Source of the DNA: Candidatus Odyssella sp.
GTDB lineage: Bacteria > Pseudomonadota > Alphaproteobacteria > Paracaedibacterales > Paracaedibacteraceae
NCBI GenBank assembly: GCA_020718185.1
Contig: DYSP01000013.1
Coordinates: 1-38,097 of the forward strand
DNA length: 38,097 nucleotides
Direction: 5' to 3'
This document shows positions 11,901-19,554 of the stretch, piece by piece. The stretch's first letter is position 1; every line of letters starts with the position of its first letter. Below the pieces are notes generated by a model. That model had not been told where the DNA came from. It saw nothing but the letters and a program-made list of their open reading frames with translations, and did not search any database. The position numbers were made by a program, and so were the translations under genes.

Positions 11901-14900
11901 TGGCTGGACGACAAGCACAAAAGTATATGTTCAAGCCCCCAAAGATTCCGATGTTGACTTTAACCTTTCTTTGCAAGCCACAACCAAAGAACCTCGCGGT
12001 GGTGACACCCACCTTGGACCAGATATCAGTTTACCCGTGGTCGTGACTGCGATTGCCGATGCACCAATAGCTTCTGCCCAAAATCGCAATACACTGGAAG
12101 ATACAAGGGTTAATCTTGTTTTAAATGGTGCGTTAACAGATATAGATTTGTCAGAAACGATAAAATTTGATATAACAGGTGATCTTCAAGGTGGTAAATT
12201 ACAGTTACAAACTGCAACTAATACGTTTGTTGATATTGTACCTGTAGGTGGGCATTATAGTGTAAGTGCTGCAGATATTAGTAAAGTTTACTATATGCCA
12301 TCGTTGAACTTTAACGGTGCTATAAGTTTAAACCTTCAATCTATTTCTCAAGAAGCTAATAATTCAACAGCGACTGGCACCAACTATTCTCCAATCGTTC
12401 CTTTCACCATTACAGTGACTCCTGTTCTGGATGCGCCAACTGGTGGGGCAAATTTTGCTGTTACAACCTATGAAGACACATGGGTTTCGATTACTACACC
12501 GGCTTTTGTGAATCCCGATTCTGGTCATGAGACTATGGCAGTTAAGTTGAATTTGCCGATTGGCTGGTCTGTACAAGCAACAGGGCATGCTGCACAAACA
12601 ATTGCAGCGTTGGGAGGTGTGGATGTTACCGGATGGACTGGGATCCAAATTTTACCACCAAAAGATTCAAATGTTAATGTAACAACAGGATTAAGCTTTA
12701 CAGCAACCACTACTAATCCTGCACTGCCAGGGCAAACAGCAAATACGACCAGAACATTCACCGTTGATGTAAAATCTGTCGTCGATGACTTCACGATTTC
12801 ACCTATTACCAGCAATACAACTACTAATTATTCACCTACTGTACTTCCAAATGGATTATATGGCTTTGAAGATCCAACAACTAACGCCGGACGGGTTAAT
12901 TTTACAAACAATTTTCTTAATGTAACAAAAGCAAGCGATAATCAAGATGGTAGCGAAACATTTACCTATAAATTAGATTTAATTTCAAATGGCGTGACTA
13001 GCACGGATGGCAGCATACAAACAAATCTTGCCGGATTTAACTTGTATTATAATGGAACCCTTGTGTCTAAAACCGGTATAGGTTGGACATTAACTCAAGC
13101 GCAAATGAACAATCAAGGTGCTTTAAGCCTACAAGGACCAAAAGATTTCAGTGGAAAAGTGGGACTAATATTTACTGTCATTAATACTGATACTGATCTA
13201 AACAACGCTGCCGATACTGCATCTTTAACAAAATCATCATCCTTTGATGTCATGATTTATGGCATAGCTGATAAGCCAACCCTTGCTGTTTCAAATGTTT
13301 TTGGCAATGAAGATTCTTATATTCCCTTGAAAATAACAGGCACTTTAACCGACTTAACGGATGAAAATCTATTCTTTGTTATTGATGGTGTGCCAAACGC
13401 ACCAGGTGCTGGATTATTTATTAATACAGGTGCAGGGGGTTATGTAAATATCAGCACGCTTCTTCATACAAGAAAAATTGATGGTACAACAACCGATCAG
13501 TGGATTATTAAAGCAACAGATATTATGGCACTTACCAATGGAAGTGCGAACCTCACCACTTTAAATTTCAAACCACCATTAGAATCTAATCAAGATTTTA
13601 CATTCACTGTTCAAACTAAATCTGCTGAAACAAATAATCCAAGTAGCAGTAGCTTCAGTGATCCTCAATCATTCACCGTAAATGTGAAAGGAATAGCTAA
13701 TACACCAGTTGTGACAAAAACTACAGCTGAAGGGATAGAAGACACACAATTTGACCTACACACACTTCTTATTCAATCAGGTGAGCTTGCTAATGCACCA
13801 TTAGATTCATCTGAACGGTTGTCAATCGTGATTGATATGAATACAGCACCAGCTGGATCAACCATCTCTGGGGCTATTCCATTAGGGGGCAATTTATGGT
13901 CTTATTCTGGCGGTACAATCCTTAATTTAAGTTCTATTAAAATCACTCCTCCTGCAAATTATAGTGGTCAATTTAATCTTGGTATTAAAGTTGTGGCCAC
14001 TGAAGATGATGGAAACAGCACTTCTCAATCAATAACCTTGCCTGTTCATATTACCCCAGTCGTTGACAGGTTGACTATTTCGGGCGGTGGATCTGGCTAT
14101 GAAGATGGCAATCAGATTAGTGGTAATATTCACAGTGATGATAGTGGTGGTGGCATTCCCGTTACAATAAATTTAAATGCAGCTGATACATTGGGAACTC
14201 GCACAGGTGAAAATAGTGCCGAGAAACTCGATAGCATTGTCTATATTAAAATTTTAACACCTGGCGCAACGTTTGCAGGATTGACCCCAGATAGCAATGG
14301 TGAATATGCAATCACCATTCCTGCAAATCAGTCAAGTTATACAATTTCTAATCTCATTCTTGTGCCCCCTATTGATTTCGGAGGCACTATTGAATTGACG
14401 ACTCGTGCCAGAACCTATGAAGTTGATGCAACATCACCTAACACACCCATTTACGGCAGCTACACAAGTCAACTCATTAACGTTACTGTGCGCCCTGATG
14501 CGGATGTACCTGTCATCAGCAATGCAAGCTTTGTTGATTTAAACCCATTAAGTACTGATGTTGAAGTTTACCGAGATAATGTAGGTGCCTATGTTTATCA
14601 AGTCAAATTTGATATTACGAATAATGACCATGACGTAGGGGGAACAACATCAGAAGGGTTGTCTTATCGGATCACTGTACCAGAAGGATGTGCCGTTGTT
14701 GGAGGCATATCGCTTGGCAATAATACCTGGTTAATTAGTCTTGCAAATTCTAATGATAGTGTGATTACGCAAAATCTAGAAATTAGAGTTCCTCTTGATT
14801 TTCAGATCGGTTCAGAATTCAAGGTTTCTATTACCCCTTATTCAACAGAACAACTCAACGGCGATACACAAGCTGGCCAAACAGTTACGCTCATCAATAC

Positions 14901-17900
14901 ATTTATTAGCGACTCAGGCAGTGGCAATGGTGGTGAAGATGGTGTCACCGATCAACATGTCAAAGAAGATAGTGTGATTAGTTTGACAGGAACAGCTTCG
15001 CAAATCGCCACAGCAATTGAAACTACTAACGCCACCATCACCGTCAGCACGACCGATTCAGGAGACATGAAAGATCTGTTGATATTTGATGCTACTACAA
15101 ACACTTATACAAAACTAAGCACTTATGCAGATGGCACATCAATAAATGTTGGTGGAGCAACCGTTACCGTTCATAACGCAGGTGGCATTGTTACTCTTGA
15201 AGCAGCAAGCACACAAGATCTTCAAGCCATTAAATTGATGCCACCCTTAAATAGCAATGAAGATTTCACATTATCTTTTGCAGTAGTTCCCGATATTGGC
15301 AATCCACAAACCTTTGATTCAACTATTGTGGTTGTTGGTGTAGCGGATCCGGTAACATTTGCCGGCCCTGCAACCTTTACAACCAATGAAGGTATGTCTG
15401 TTGCTTTAGCCGGGATTATTCTTACTCCTGTAGATAATGATGGTTCTGAAACTGTAACAGCTTATATTCAAGTTCCTAATGCAAGCTTTACCGTTACTGG
15501 TGCTATACAAGACCCAACTGATCCCACAAGGTGGATTATTACAAACTCAAGCACAACAAGCCTTGATTTAAGCAGTATTAGCATAACTCCTCCGACTCAT
15601 TACGTGGGAGATGCCACCATTAAAGTGATTGCCACAACTCAAGAAAATGATGGTGATACAGAAACTACACAACAAGATTACACCCTTCATTTTAACCCGG
15701 TCAGCAATGGCGGAACGATTGTTTCAACATTGCCGACAGGGACTGAAGATTCGCCTCTATCGCTTGCAAATATTACAACAAACTTAATTGATTCAAGTGA
15801 AACTCTTGGAAATTATATAGTTACAGTGCCTGCTGGTTTTCAGATAACAGGATCTCCTTCATCAAGTGTGACAAACGCTAACGGTAGTATCACTTATACC
15901 CTAGACAACAATCTGAGCAGTTATAATTTGATACCACCAGCCAACTATAGTGGGTCTACAACTATTCAAATTGCAACAACTTCTGCCCATGATAGTGGGG
16001 GTAATGTGAGCCCTCCTGTCTCTATTAATGGCAACGTTAATGTAACTTTTGACCCAGTCGTAGATGGTGTTAGTTTTCCAGTGTCAGATCCTATTGCAAA
16101 TGGGTCTGAAGATAGTTCGGGCATCGTTTTACCATTGAGTTATACATTGATTGATTCTAGTGAGACCGTTCAGTCTGTTATTATCACCGGTGTTCCAGCT
16201 GGCTATCAAATAGCTAATGCGAATAACAATGGTGATGGATCTTGGGTTATCGCTAATTTGACGGCTCTTGGCAATGTCAAACTTATTCCGCCAAAAGATG
16301 CGTCTGCGCAAATTGAACTAGGTGTTCAGGTAATTACTGCGGAAAGTAATGGCGCTACTAAAACTGACACAGACACTCTTCATATCAATGTGCGGCCAGT
16401 GGCAGATCTTCCACTCATCTTTAAAACACCCGACACCATTCAGGTTTCAGAAGATGTATCAAGCTTTAAACTTCAAAATGTTGTTAATAATAATCTATTT
16501 GAACTTGTTTCACAAGATAGCGATGGATCCGAAAAATTATTCTTAGAGGTTCGAGGAAATACTGTTCCAAATGGATTTGATATTGTGGATACAAATGGTC
16601 AATCCTATCAAAAAACGGATGGTAATGGCGTTTATTGGGATATTCCTCAAGCAGATCTGGCCGTTGCGCGTGTTATTTTACCAGCAAATTATAGTACCCC
16701 CCTTGCAGGTATTGCATTGACTGCTACAGCTAGATCTGAAGACACATCAACCATTTATCCTAGTGGAACGATAACTGACACCAATCATTCAATACCAACA
16801 ACTGTTACATTGATTGTAAATCCAGTCGTCGATCAAGCCATTATTAATAATCCTTCAAGCTTTACAATTAGTGAAGACCCATCAACACCTACACCCATAA
16901 CTGGACTTTCTATCGCTTTGGCAGATACGGATGGTTCTGAAAAGTTTACGTCAATCTCATTTTCAGGCCTTATTACAGGTACCCAAATTTATATTGGCTC
17001 AGCACTTATTGGCACCTCAACAGGCACGGCGAATGTTATTAACGTTCCTAACCCTGAGAATTATGGTAGCCTTTCGGATGTCAGATTGCAGCAGCCTGCA
17101 AACTTTCCAACATCTACCACTAATTCTCTTGGTACTTTAAGTATAACTGCAACGACAACCGAAATGTTAACAGGAGAGCTTGCAACGATCACAAAAAGCT
17201 TCCCTGTAACAGTGAATCCTGTTGTTGATATTGATACGGCTACGTTTGATATTGCGAATGTGAGTTATGCTGAACCACAAGTCGCCAATCAGTTCACAGT
17301 TATCAATAGCGGCGTCTTTGCCAGCATTAGTGATACCAATTCTGAAAATATCACCCATCTAGAAATTAAACCACCTGCGGGTGCACTGCCGGCTGGTCTT
17401 GCTAGTTGGGCAGATGTTCAATTTAAACTTGGATCCACTACCGTGTCTTTTGATGGGTCGAAATGGAGTTTTGATTTTACAACAACAACCCCATCGTTAA
17501 GTGGTCTGTCTGTTAAAGCTCCGCAATATTTTGACGGGCAGCTTAATTTTAATAGCGAAATTACAGTTGTTGACAAAAGCGGTGTATTGCAAGATTCAGC
17601 AACAAAAACAGATACATTTGCAGTCACTATTACTCCTGTAAGTAGCGCTATTTCAACGACCGTTCCAACCAATGCCGTTATTCATGAAAATGTCTCTCAT
17701 ACCGATGCAGGGTCACTATTAAGTGGTTTTGCTGTAGGACTCATTGATACCAGTGAAACCATTTCTTCTATCCAATTAAAGTTAACCAGCGACGTTGGTT
17801 CTGTAAAATTATTTCTAAGTAGCAACGGAACAGAGCTACCTGCAGATGGTAATGGATATTGGACTTTACACCCCAGTGACCTTGCAAATATTAGAGTTGA

Positions 17901-19044
17901 ACCACCAGCTGACTATAATGGTGTTATCAGTGGGATCTTTACCGTCTTATCTCAAGATGGAACAGCAACAACACTCACCACATCAAAGAATTTTGTTATT
18001 ACTGTTGATGGTGTTGCTAATGAACCGACTATTGCTGCTAATAATGTGAGCGTAGACGGAACAACAGCAACTTTTGATATCAATGCCGCCATATCAGATA
18101 CATATAATCCAACTGGTAGTGAGTTCATTAGTCAAGTTATTCTTAAAGCCGATAATGCCATTACCATTACCCATAACAGTATTACTCAAACACTGGCTGC
18201 GGGCGAAGAATTGATCATTAATCGCGACACCAATAATCTTGAACAACCATGGTCGCATATTTCTGTTGAATCGGTTGATGATACAGATGCAACGTTATCC
18301 ATAACAGCGGTGGCTAGTGAAAATAGTACAAGCGCGAGCCATACTATTGATTTGCCTATTGCGTTTGACCATAGTGAGCCATTAGAAAAGATGGCTTTCA
18401 GCACCTCAAAAGAGATAGAAACAGCACCAGATGCCGCCTATATGCCCATTCATCTTGAGAAACATCTTCCCTCGTTAGATGGTATTAATATGCTTGAAAT
18501 TTCAGGATTGCCAGAGGGGATTCATTTAGTAAATCATACTGAAAAAGGTTATGGAAATGTTGGGGTAACTGATGGTAAGGGAACATTTTATATTACACCA
18601 TCCGAAGCAAAAAACCTTTATATAGAAGGTGATCCAAAGAAAAAGGACCTGGATTTAGATGTAGAAATTAAATTACACTCTGCGGATAAAGATCATTCAC
18701 CTGTAACCGTTGATCTACACTTAGATTTTACAACCGGTCATATCGAGTCATCTGGAAAAAGTTCTTACTATGAAGGTGTTCATTTGGTAACATCTTCTTC
18801 TACGATTCATGACATATCCACCACAGAAGGTGGCTACATGACAGCTAGCTTGAATGATCTTGGCTTTATGGAATATCACTCAGAGCATGGAGCAACAGTT
18901 AATGGAAATGGTGAGGCGGCAAAACCAGAACATCCGGATCATCCTCATAAAGATGATGCCATTACAGACTCAACACCAGCTGCTGATATTGGCAGTCATG
19001 CAGACCATCTTGGTACGGTGACAGATCATAACAATCACCACTAG
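5911..19044 (+). CDS. Giant repeat-containing secreted adhesin, probable type I secretion substrate
   Basis: A 4,377-residue protein built mostly from about 31 tandem cadherin/Ig-like repeats of roughly 100-150 residues. A typical repeat has an N-E-D-T opening, a D-x-D-G-S-E calcium-type motif, a P-x-G turn, a P-P-x-x-Y-S-G motif, and a closing V-N-P-V-x-D-x-P linker. Residues about 1-190 are Thr/Asn-rich and probably disordered, without a Sec signal. The last 190 or so residues are a distinct domain ending in a histidine-rich tail. I see no glycine-rich RTX nonapeptides and almost no cysteine. The position directly after the ABC pair and HlyD gene points to type I export and a role as a surface adhesin or biofilm protein, which is inference. 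ATG 5911 is preceded by GAGGA; the GTG at 5863 is less likely. Copies of four domains are duplicated at 8583-10120 and 10509-12046. Confidence 0.88.
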   Translation: MAKNDTPTNEPTTTSAPDTVEELNKSKIYESHERGATQTPSTVSDTHKGSGLDRNPNNTKPEPLETVTQKAETKQDNDITVVEKSPLIINQSPNVSTDIRNPSSADVRGVGFGEDSIVLGRVSRNDDASLIIPRNGQAGGIGNRSTENIDNFNIETTESQTTNDTTTSTQTNRDPQSAEIILGAVAASEDTPFALGISLDQHTLEGLVDIKYTITAPLGTKLYINNQELSPSTPGGMYIIDAEDISQLTALPPKDYSGELIFNISAAGILPSTNEIIIAPGKILSVNVNAIADTPTLIYPATVTGNEDTPVLLNIQALQTDSDGSEVISIKIQGVPASATLNHGIKDQVTGDWILSQADLLNLTITAPPHYSGTLNLNVIVSSTEPNNSQALNTGLMSIIINPVVDGANVTVTQAHGNEDGAIPLSFSVTSVDPSETFALEIQDIPVGAVLSDGIHTFSSTQSNNSVNISTWSLGSLTIKPPLNDSREFTLSLKTTTSDGNAAASSSITKINVTVDAVADQPILSAPASIIVNEDPGIAGSVALDINAALYDTDGSEKLTLEIQDIPIGTRIFERDANGVIVSRDFTATSSTSILDITGWNLANIRLIPPLNRSDGFDLIVIAKATEQGTDGTIATPTALTQTTIHVTINAVADAPTLTVGVSNTDEGAAVPLSLIAAVTDNVDIVPEHIKEYTVAGLPIGSVLSDGTQTITITTTAQIVALDPSHWNIPSLAITPPPYYNGSIHLTVTATSVDVNNTTATTTVPVSFTVATVATPPVFDNNAVSLTFNEDNSSSLFSLNPQLVDRDGSESLQLFVTNLPAGLTITDGSAGHTYTSTGISDLINLTNFNSLTLQITSPHDYSGTTFNADFIARSTESNNITADTHFQVPVTVNPIGDAPALTTSFMTVNEDTVGTLTINTQVQDTDTSETMTSLVVANIPVGVTIKLDATHSFTATSGHTSLDLIAAGWVSPFNDTATHSLTLQVIPVANYSGNFNLTVTATTTELLDGTQHGVTTNNVNVGFTPVADAPLVSITNATGLEDTFIQLNPTATLVDVDGPESLTALTISNVPTGATLEIRDSGGTVVHTLTGNASYNLLDYNYGAGNSLYFKAPSNYPTYNSSVINLTLTATSKDGTDTASTTQGFTVTVAPDADAPATFTVPAAPVSISEEGTATVVINFALADIDGTETYKMFLDNLPSGLLVTDNGGHSITVGATGTIDVTGFNLNALTFSLASKVDYGGEEYGLTGNPLINVRAEITDSAGNVTSTKNVSQQFTLNIVPVAENANIITSASSGNEDEKILLNFTAGVKDPSEVMTSLMLKNIPTGSKIFFEDANGNVTLQSVSSGQIDLVANGWTTSTKVYVQAPKDSDVDFNLSLQATTKEPRGGDTHLGPDVSLPVVVNPVGDNPLLTTQFTAVNEDTPGTLIINTQVQDIDASETMTSLVISNIPVGVTIMLDANHTFTSTPSQTSLDLIAAGWVSPFSTTTNQHLELQVIPVTNYSGNFNLNVTATTTEALDGTQHGITSSNVNVVVNPIGDAPALTTSFMTVNEDTVGTLTINTQVQDTDTSETMTSLVVANIPVGVTIKLDATHSFTATSGHTSLDLIAAGWVSPFNDTATHSLTLQVIPVANYSGNFNLTVTATTTELLDGTQHGVTTNNVNVGFTPVADAPLVSITNATGLEDTFIQLNPTATLVDVDGPESLTALTISNVPTGATLEIRDSGGTVVHTLTGNASYNLLDYNYGAGNSLYFKAPSNYPTYNSSVINLTLTATSKDGTDTASTTQGFTVTVAPDADAPATFTVPAAPVSISEEGTATVVINFALADIDGTETYKMFLDNLPSGLLVTDNGGHSITVGATGTIDVTGFNLNALTFSLASKVDYGGEEYGLTGNPLINVRAEITDSAGNVTSTKNVSQQFTLNIVPVAENANIITSASSGNEDEKILLNFTAGVKDPSEVMTSLMLKNIPTGSKIFFEDANGNVTLQSVSSGQIDLVANGWTTSTKVYVQAPKDSDVDFNLSLQATTKEPRGGDTHLGPDISLPVVVTAIADAPIASAQNRNTLEDTRVNLVLNGALTDIDLSETIKFDITGDLQGGKLQLQTATNTFVDIVPVGGHYSVSAADISKVYYMPSLNFNGAISLNLQSISQEANNSTATGTNYSPIVPFTITVTPVLDAPTGGANFAVTTYEDTWVSITTPAFVNPDSGHETMAVKLNLPIGWSVQATGHAAQTIAALGGVDVTGWTGIQILPPKDSNVNVTTGLSFTATTTNPALPGQTANTTRTFTVDVKSVVDDFTISPITSNTTTNYSPTVLPNGLYGFEDPTTNAGRVNFTNNFLNVTKASDNQDGSETFTYKLDLISNGVTSTDGSIQTNLAGFNLYYNGTLVSKTGIGWTLTQAQMNNQGALSLQGPKDFSGKVGLIFTVINTDTDLNNAADTASLTKSSSFDVMIYGIADKPTLAVSNVFGNEDSYIPLKITGTLTDLTDENLFFVIDGVPNAPGAGLFINTGAGGYVNISTLLHTRKIDGTTTDQWIIKATDIMALTNGSANLTTLNFKPPLESNQDFTFTVQTKSAETNNPSSSSFSDPQSFTVNVKGIANTPVVTKTTAEGIEDTQFDLHTLLIQSGELANAPLDSSERLSIVIDMNTAPAGSTISGAIPLGGNLWSYSGGTILNLSSIKITPPANYSGQFNLGIKVVATEDDGNSTSQSITLPVHITPVVDRLTISGGGSGYEDGNQISGNIHSDDSGGGIPVTINLNAADTLGTRTGENSAEKLDSIVYIKILTPGATFAGLTPDSNGEYAITIPANQSSYTISNLILVPPIDFGGTIELTTRARTYEVDATSPNTPIYGSYTSQLINVTVRPDADVPVISNASFVDLNPLSTDVEVYRDNVGAYVYQVKFDITNNDHDVGGTTSEGLSYRITVPEGCAVVGGISLGNNTWLISLANSNDSVITQNLEIRVPLDFQIGSEFKVSITPYSTEQLNGDTQAGQTVTLINTFISDSGSGNGGEDGVTDQHVKEDSVISLTGTASQIATAIETTNATITVSTTDSGDMKDLLIFDATTNTYTKLSTYADGTSINVGGATVTVHNAGGIVTLEAASTQDLQAIKLMPPLNSNEDFTLSFAVVPDIGNPQTFDSTIVVVGVADPVTFAGPATFTTNEGMSVALAGIILTPVDNDGSETVTAYIQVPNASFTVTGAIQDPTDPTRWIITNSSTTSLDLSSISITPPTHYVGDATIKVIATTQENDGDTETTQQDYTLHFNPVSNGGTIVSTLPTGTEDSPLSLANITTNLIDSSETLGNYIVTVPAGFQITGSPSSSVTNANGSITYTLDNNLSSYNLIPPANYSGSTTIQIATTSAHDSGGNVSPPVSINGNVNVTFDPVVDGVSFPVSDPIANGSEDSSGIVLPLSYTLIDSSETVQSVIITGVPAGYQIANANNNGDGSWVIANLTALGNVKLIPPKDASAQIELGVQVITAESNGATKTDTDTLHINVRPVADLPLIFKTPDTIQVSEDVSSFKLQNVVNNNLFELVSQDSDGSEKLFLEVRGNTVPNGFDIVDTNGQSYQKTDGNGVYWDIPQADLAVARVILPANYSTPLAGIALTATARSEDTSTIYPSGTITDTNHSIPTTVTLIVNPVVDQAIINNPSSFTISEDPSTPTPITGLSIALADTDGSEKFTSISFSGLITGTQIYIGSALIGTSTGTANVINVPNPENYGSLSDVRLQQPANFPTSTTNSLGTLSITATTTEMLTGELATITKSFPVTVNPVVDIDTATFDIANVSYAEPQVANQFTVINSGVFASISDTNSENITHLEIKPPAGALPAGLASWADVQFKLGSTTVSFDGSKWSFDFTTTTPSLSGLSVKAPQYFDGQLNFNSEITVVDKSGVLQDSATKTDTFAVTITPVSSAISTTVPTNAVIHENVSHTDAGSLLSGFAVGLIDTSETISSIQLKLTSDVGSVKLFLSSNGTELPADGNGYWTLHPSDLANIRVEPPADYNGVISGIFTVLSQDGTATTLTTSKNFVITVDGVANEPTIAANNVSVDGTTATFDINAAISDTYNPTGSEFISQVILKADNAITITHNSITQTLAAGEELIINRDTNNLEQPWSHISVESVDDTDATLSITAVASENSTSASHTIDLPIAFDHSEPLEKMAFSTSKEIETAPDAAYMPIHLEKHLPSLDGINMLEISGLPEGIHLVNHTEKGYGNVGVTDGKGTFYITPSEAKNLYIEGDPKKKDLDLDVEIKLHSADKDHSPVTVDLHLDFTTGHIESSGKSSYYEGVHLVTSSSTIHDISTTEGGYMTASLNDLGFMEYHSEHGATVNGNGEAAKPEHPDHPHKDDAITDSTPAADIGSHADHLGTVTDHNNHH
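8583..10120 (+). repeat. Intragenic duplication, copy 1 (four adhesin domains)
   Basis: This 1,538-base block matches 10509-12046 at an offset of 1,926 bases (642 codons, in frame). By eye I find mismatches only at 8598 (T versus C) and 10099 (G versus A, Val to Ile). It encodes four successive adhesin repeats, at about residues 891-1403. Confidence 0.93.
10509..12046 (+). repeat. Intragenic duplication, copy 2 (four adhesin domains)
   Basis: Second copy of the four-domain block, at about residues 1533-2045. Identity starts at the shared TTGTCAACCCAATTGG and stops at GTGGTCGTGA (12037-12046), beyond which the two flanks differ. The 388 bases between the copies (10121-10508) encode one further repeat, which is a diverged relative of the first domain of the block. 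Confidence 0.93.
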
Positions 19045-19052
19045 GAATATGA

Positions 19053-19075
19053 ATCCTCGGGTTGAACCCGAGGAT
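19053..19075. terminator. Hairpin between convergent adhesin and ybaB genes
   Basis: A perfect inverted repeat with 11-base arms (ATCCTCGGGTT / AACCCGAGGAT) and a 1-base centre lies nine bases after the adhesin stop and before the convergent ybaB stop. The GC-rich arms and the position suit a bidirectional terminator, but neither strand has a T-run after it. Confidence 0.55.
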
Positions 19076-19086
19076 AATATGATCAA

Positions 19087-19407
19087 TCAAAATGGCATTT
19101 TTAACCCAGGAATATTCATTCCACCTGTTACTTTATTCATCTCTTCTGTTGTATGCGCTTCTAATTTTGCTTTTGCATCATTAAAAGCTGCTACAATTAA
19201 ATCTTCTAAAACTTCAGTTTCTTGAGGATCGACAAGAGATGGATCAATTTTTAAAGCACGCATATTACCCTTACCATTAATGGTAATTTGAACAAGACCT
19301 GCGCCAGAAGATCCAGAGATTTCAACTTGTTCTAATTTTTCCTGCATTTCCGCCATACGTTGTTGCATAGCTTGTGCTTGTTTCATTAATTGACCCATGT
19401 TTTTCAT
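19087..19407 (-). CDS. ybaB: YbaB/EbfC-family nucleoid-associated protein
   Basis: A 106-residue protein of the usual YbaB length. The Met/Gln-rich N-terminal helix (MKNMGQLMKQAQAMQQRMAE) is followed by the family core with the GxGLV-like and VQITINGKG segments and the KIDPSLVDP stretch. The C-terminus is the typical Gly/Met-rich MNIPGLKMPF. Family members are small dimeric DNA-binding proteins associated with the nucleoid. It lies downstream of dnaX on the same strand, the order seen in most bacteria. GGAGA precedes the ATG at 19407. No recR follows, whereas in many genomes recR is next; here the adhesin locus lies beyond. Confidence 0.95.
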   Translation of the reverse strand: MKNMGQLMKQAQAMQQRMAEMQEKLEQVEISGSSGAGLVQITINGKGNMRALKIDPSLVDPQETEVLEDLIVAAFNDAKAKLEAHTTEEMNKVTGGMNIPGLKMPF

Positions 19408-19554
19408 CTTTATCTCCTATGTATGAAGAGACCGTTGCCTAATGATTCTTTTGAGCTTTTAACAGCATCAATACGATCCTCAAATCCTCATTTACATAAA
19501 GTAATTTCCGGTTTTGCGGTGCTCTTGACACGTTAATCATCTCAAAATCTCTCA

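Noticed and set aside
5911-19044. CRISPR array or RTX repeat block as an explanation for the repetitive sequence
   Set aside because: Repeats are long, in frame and encode 100-150-residue domains; there are no short direct repeats with unique spacers and no glycine-rich nonapeptides.
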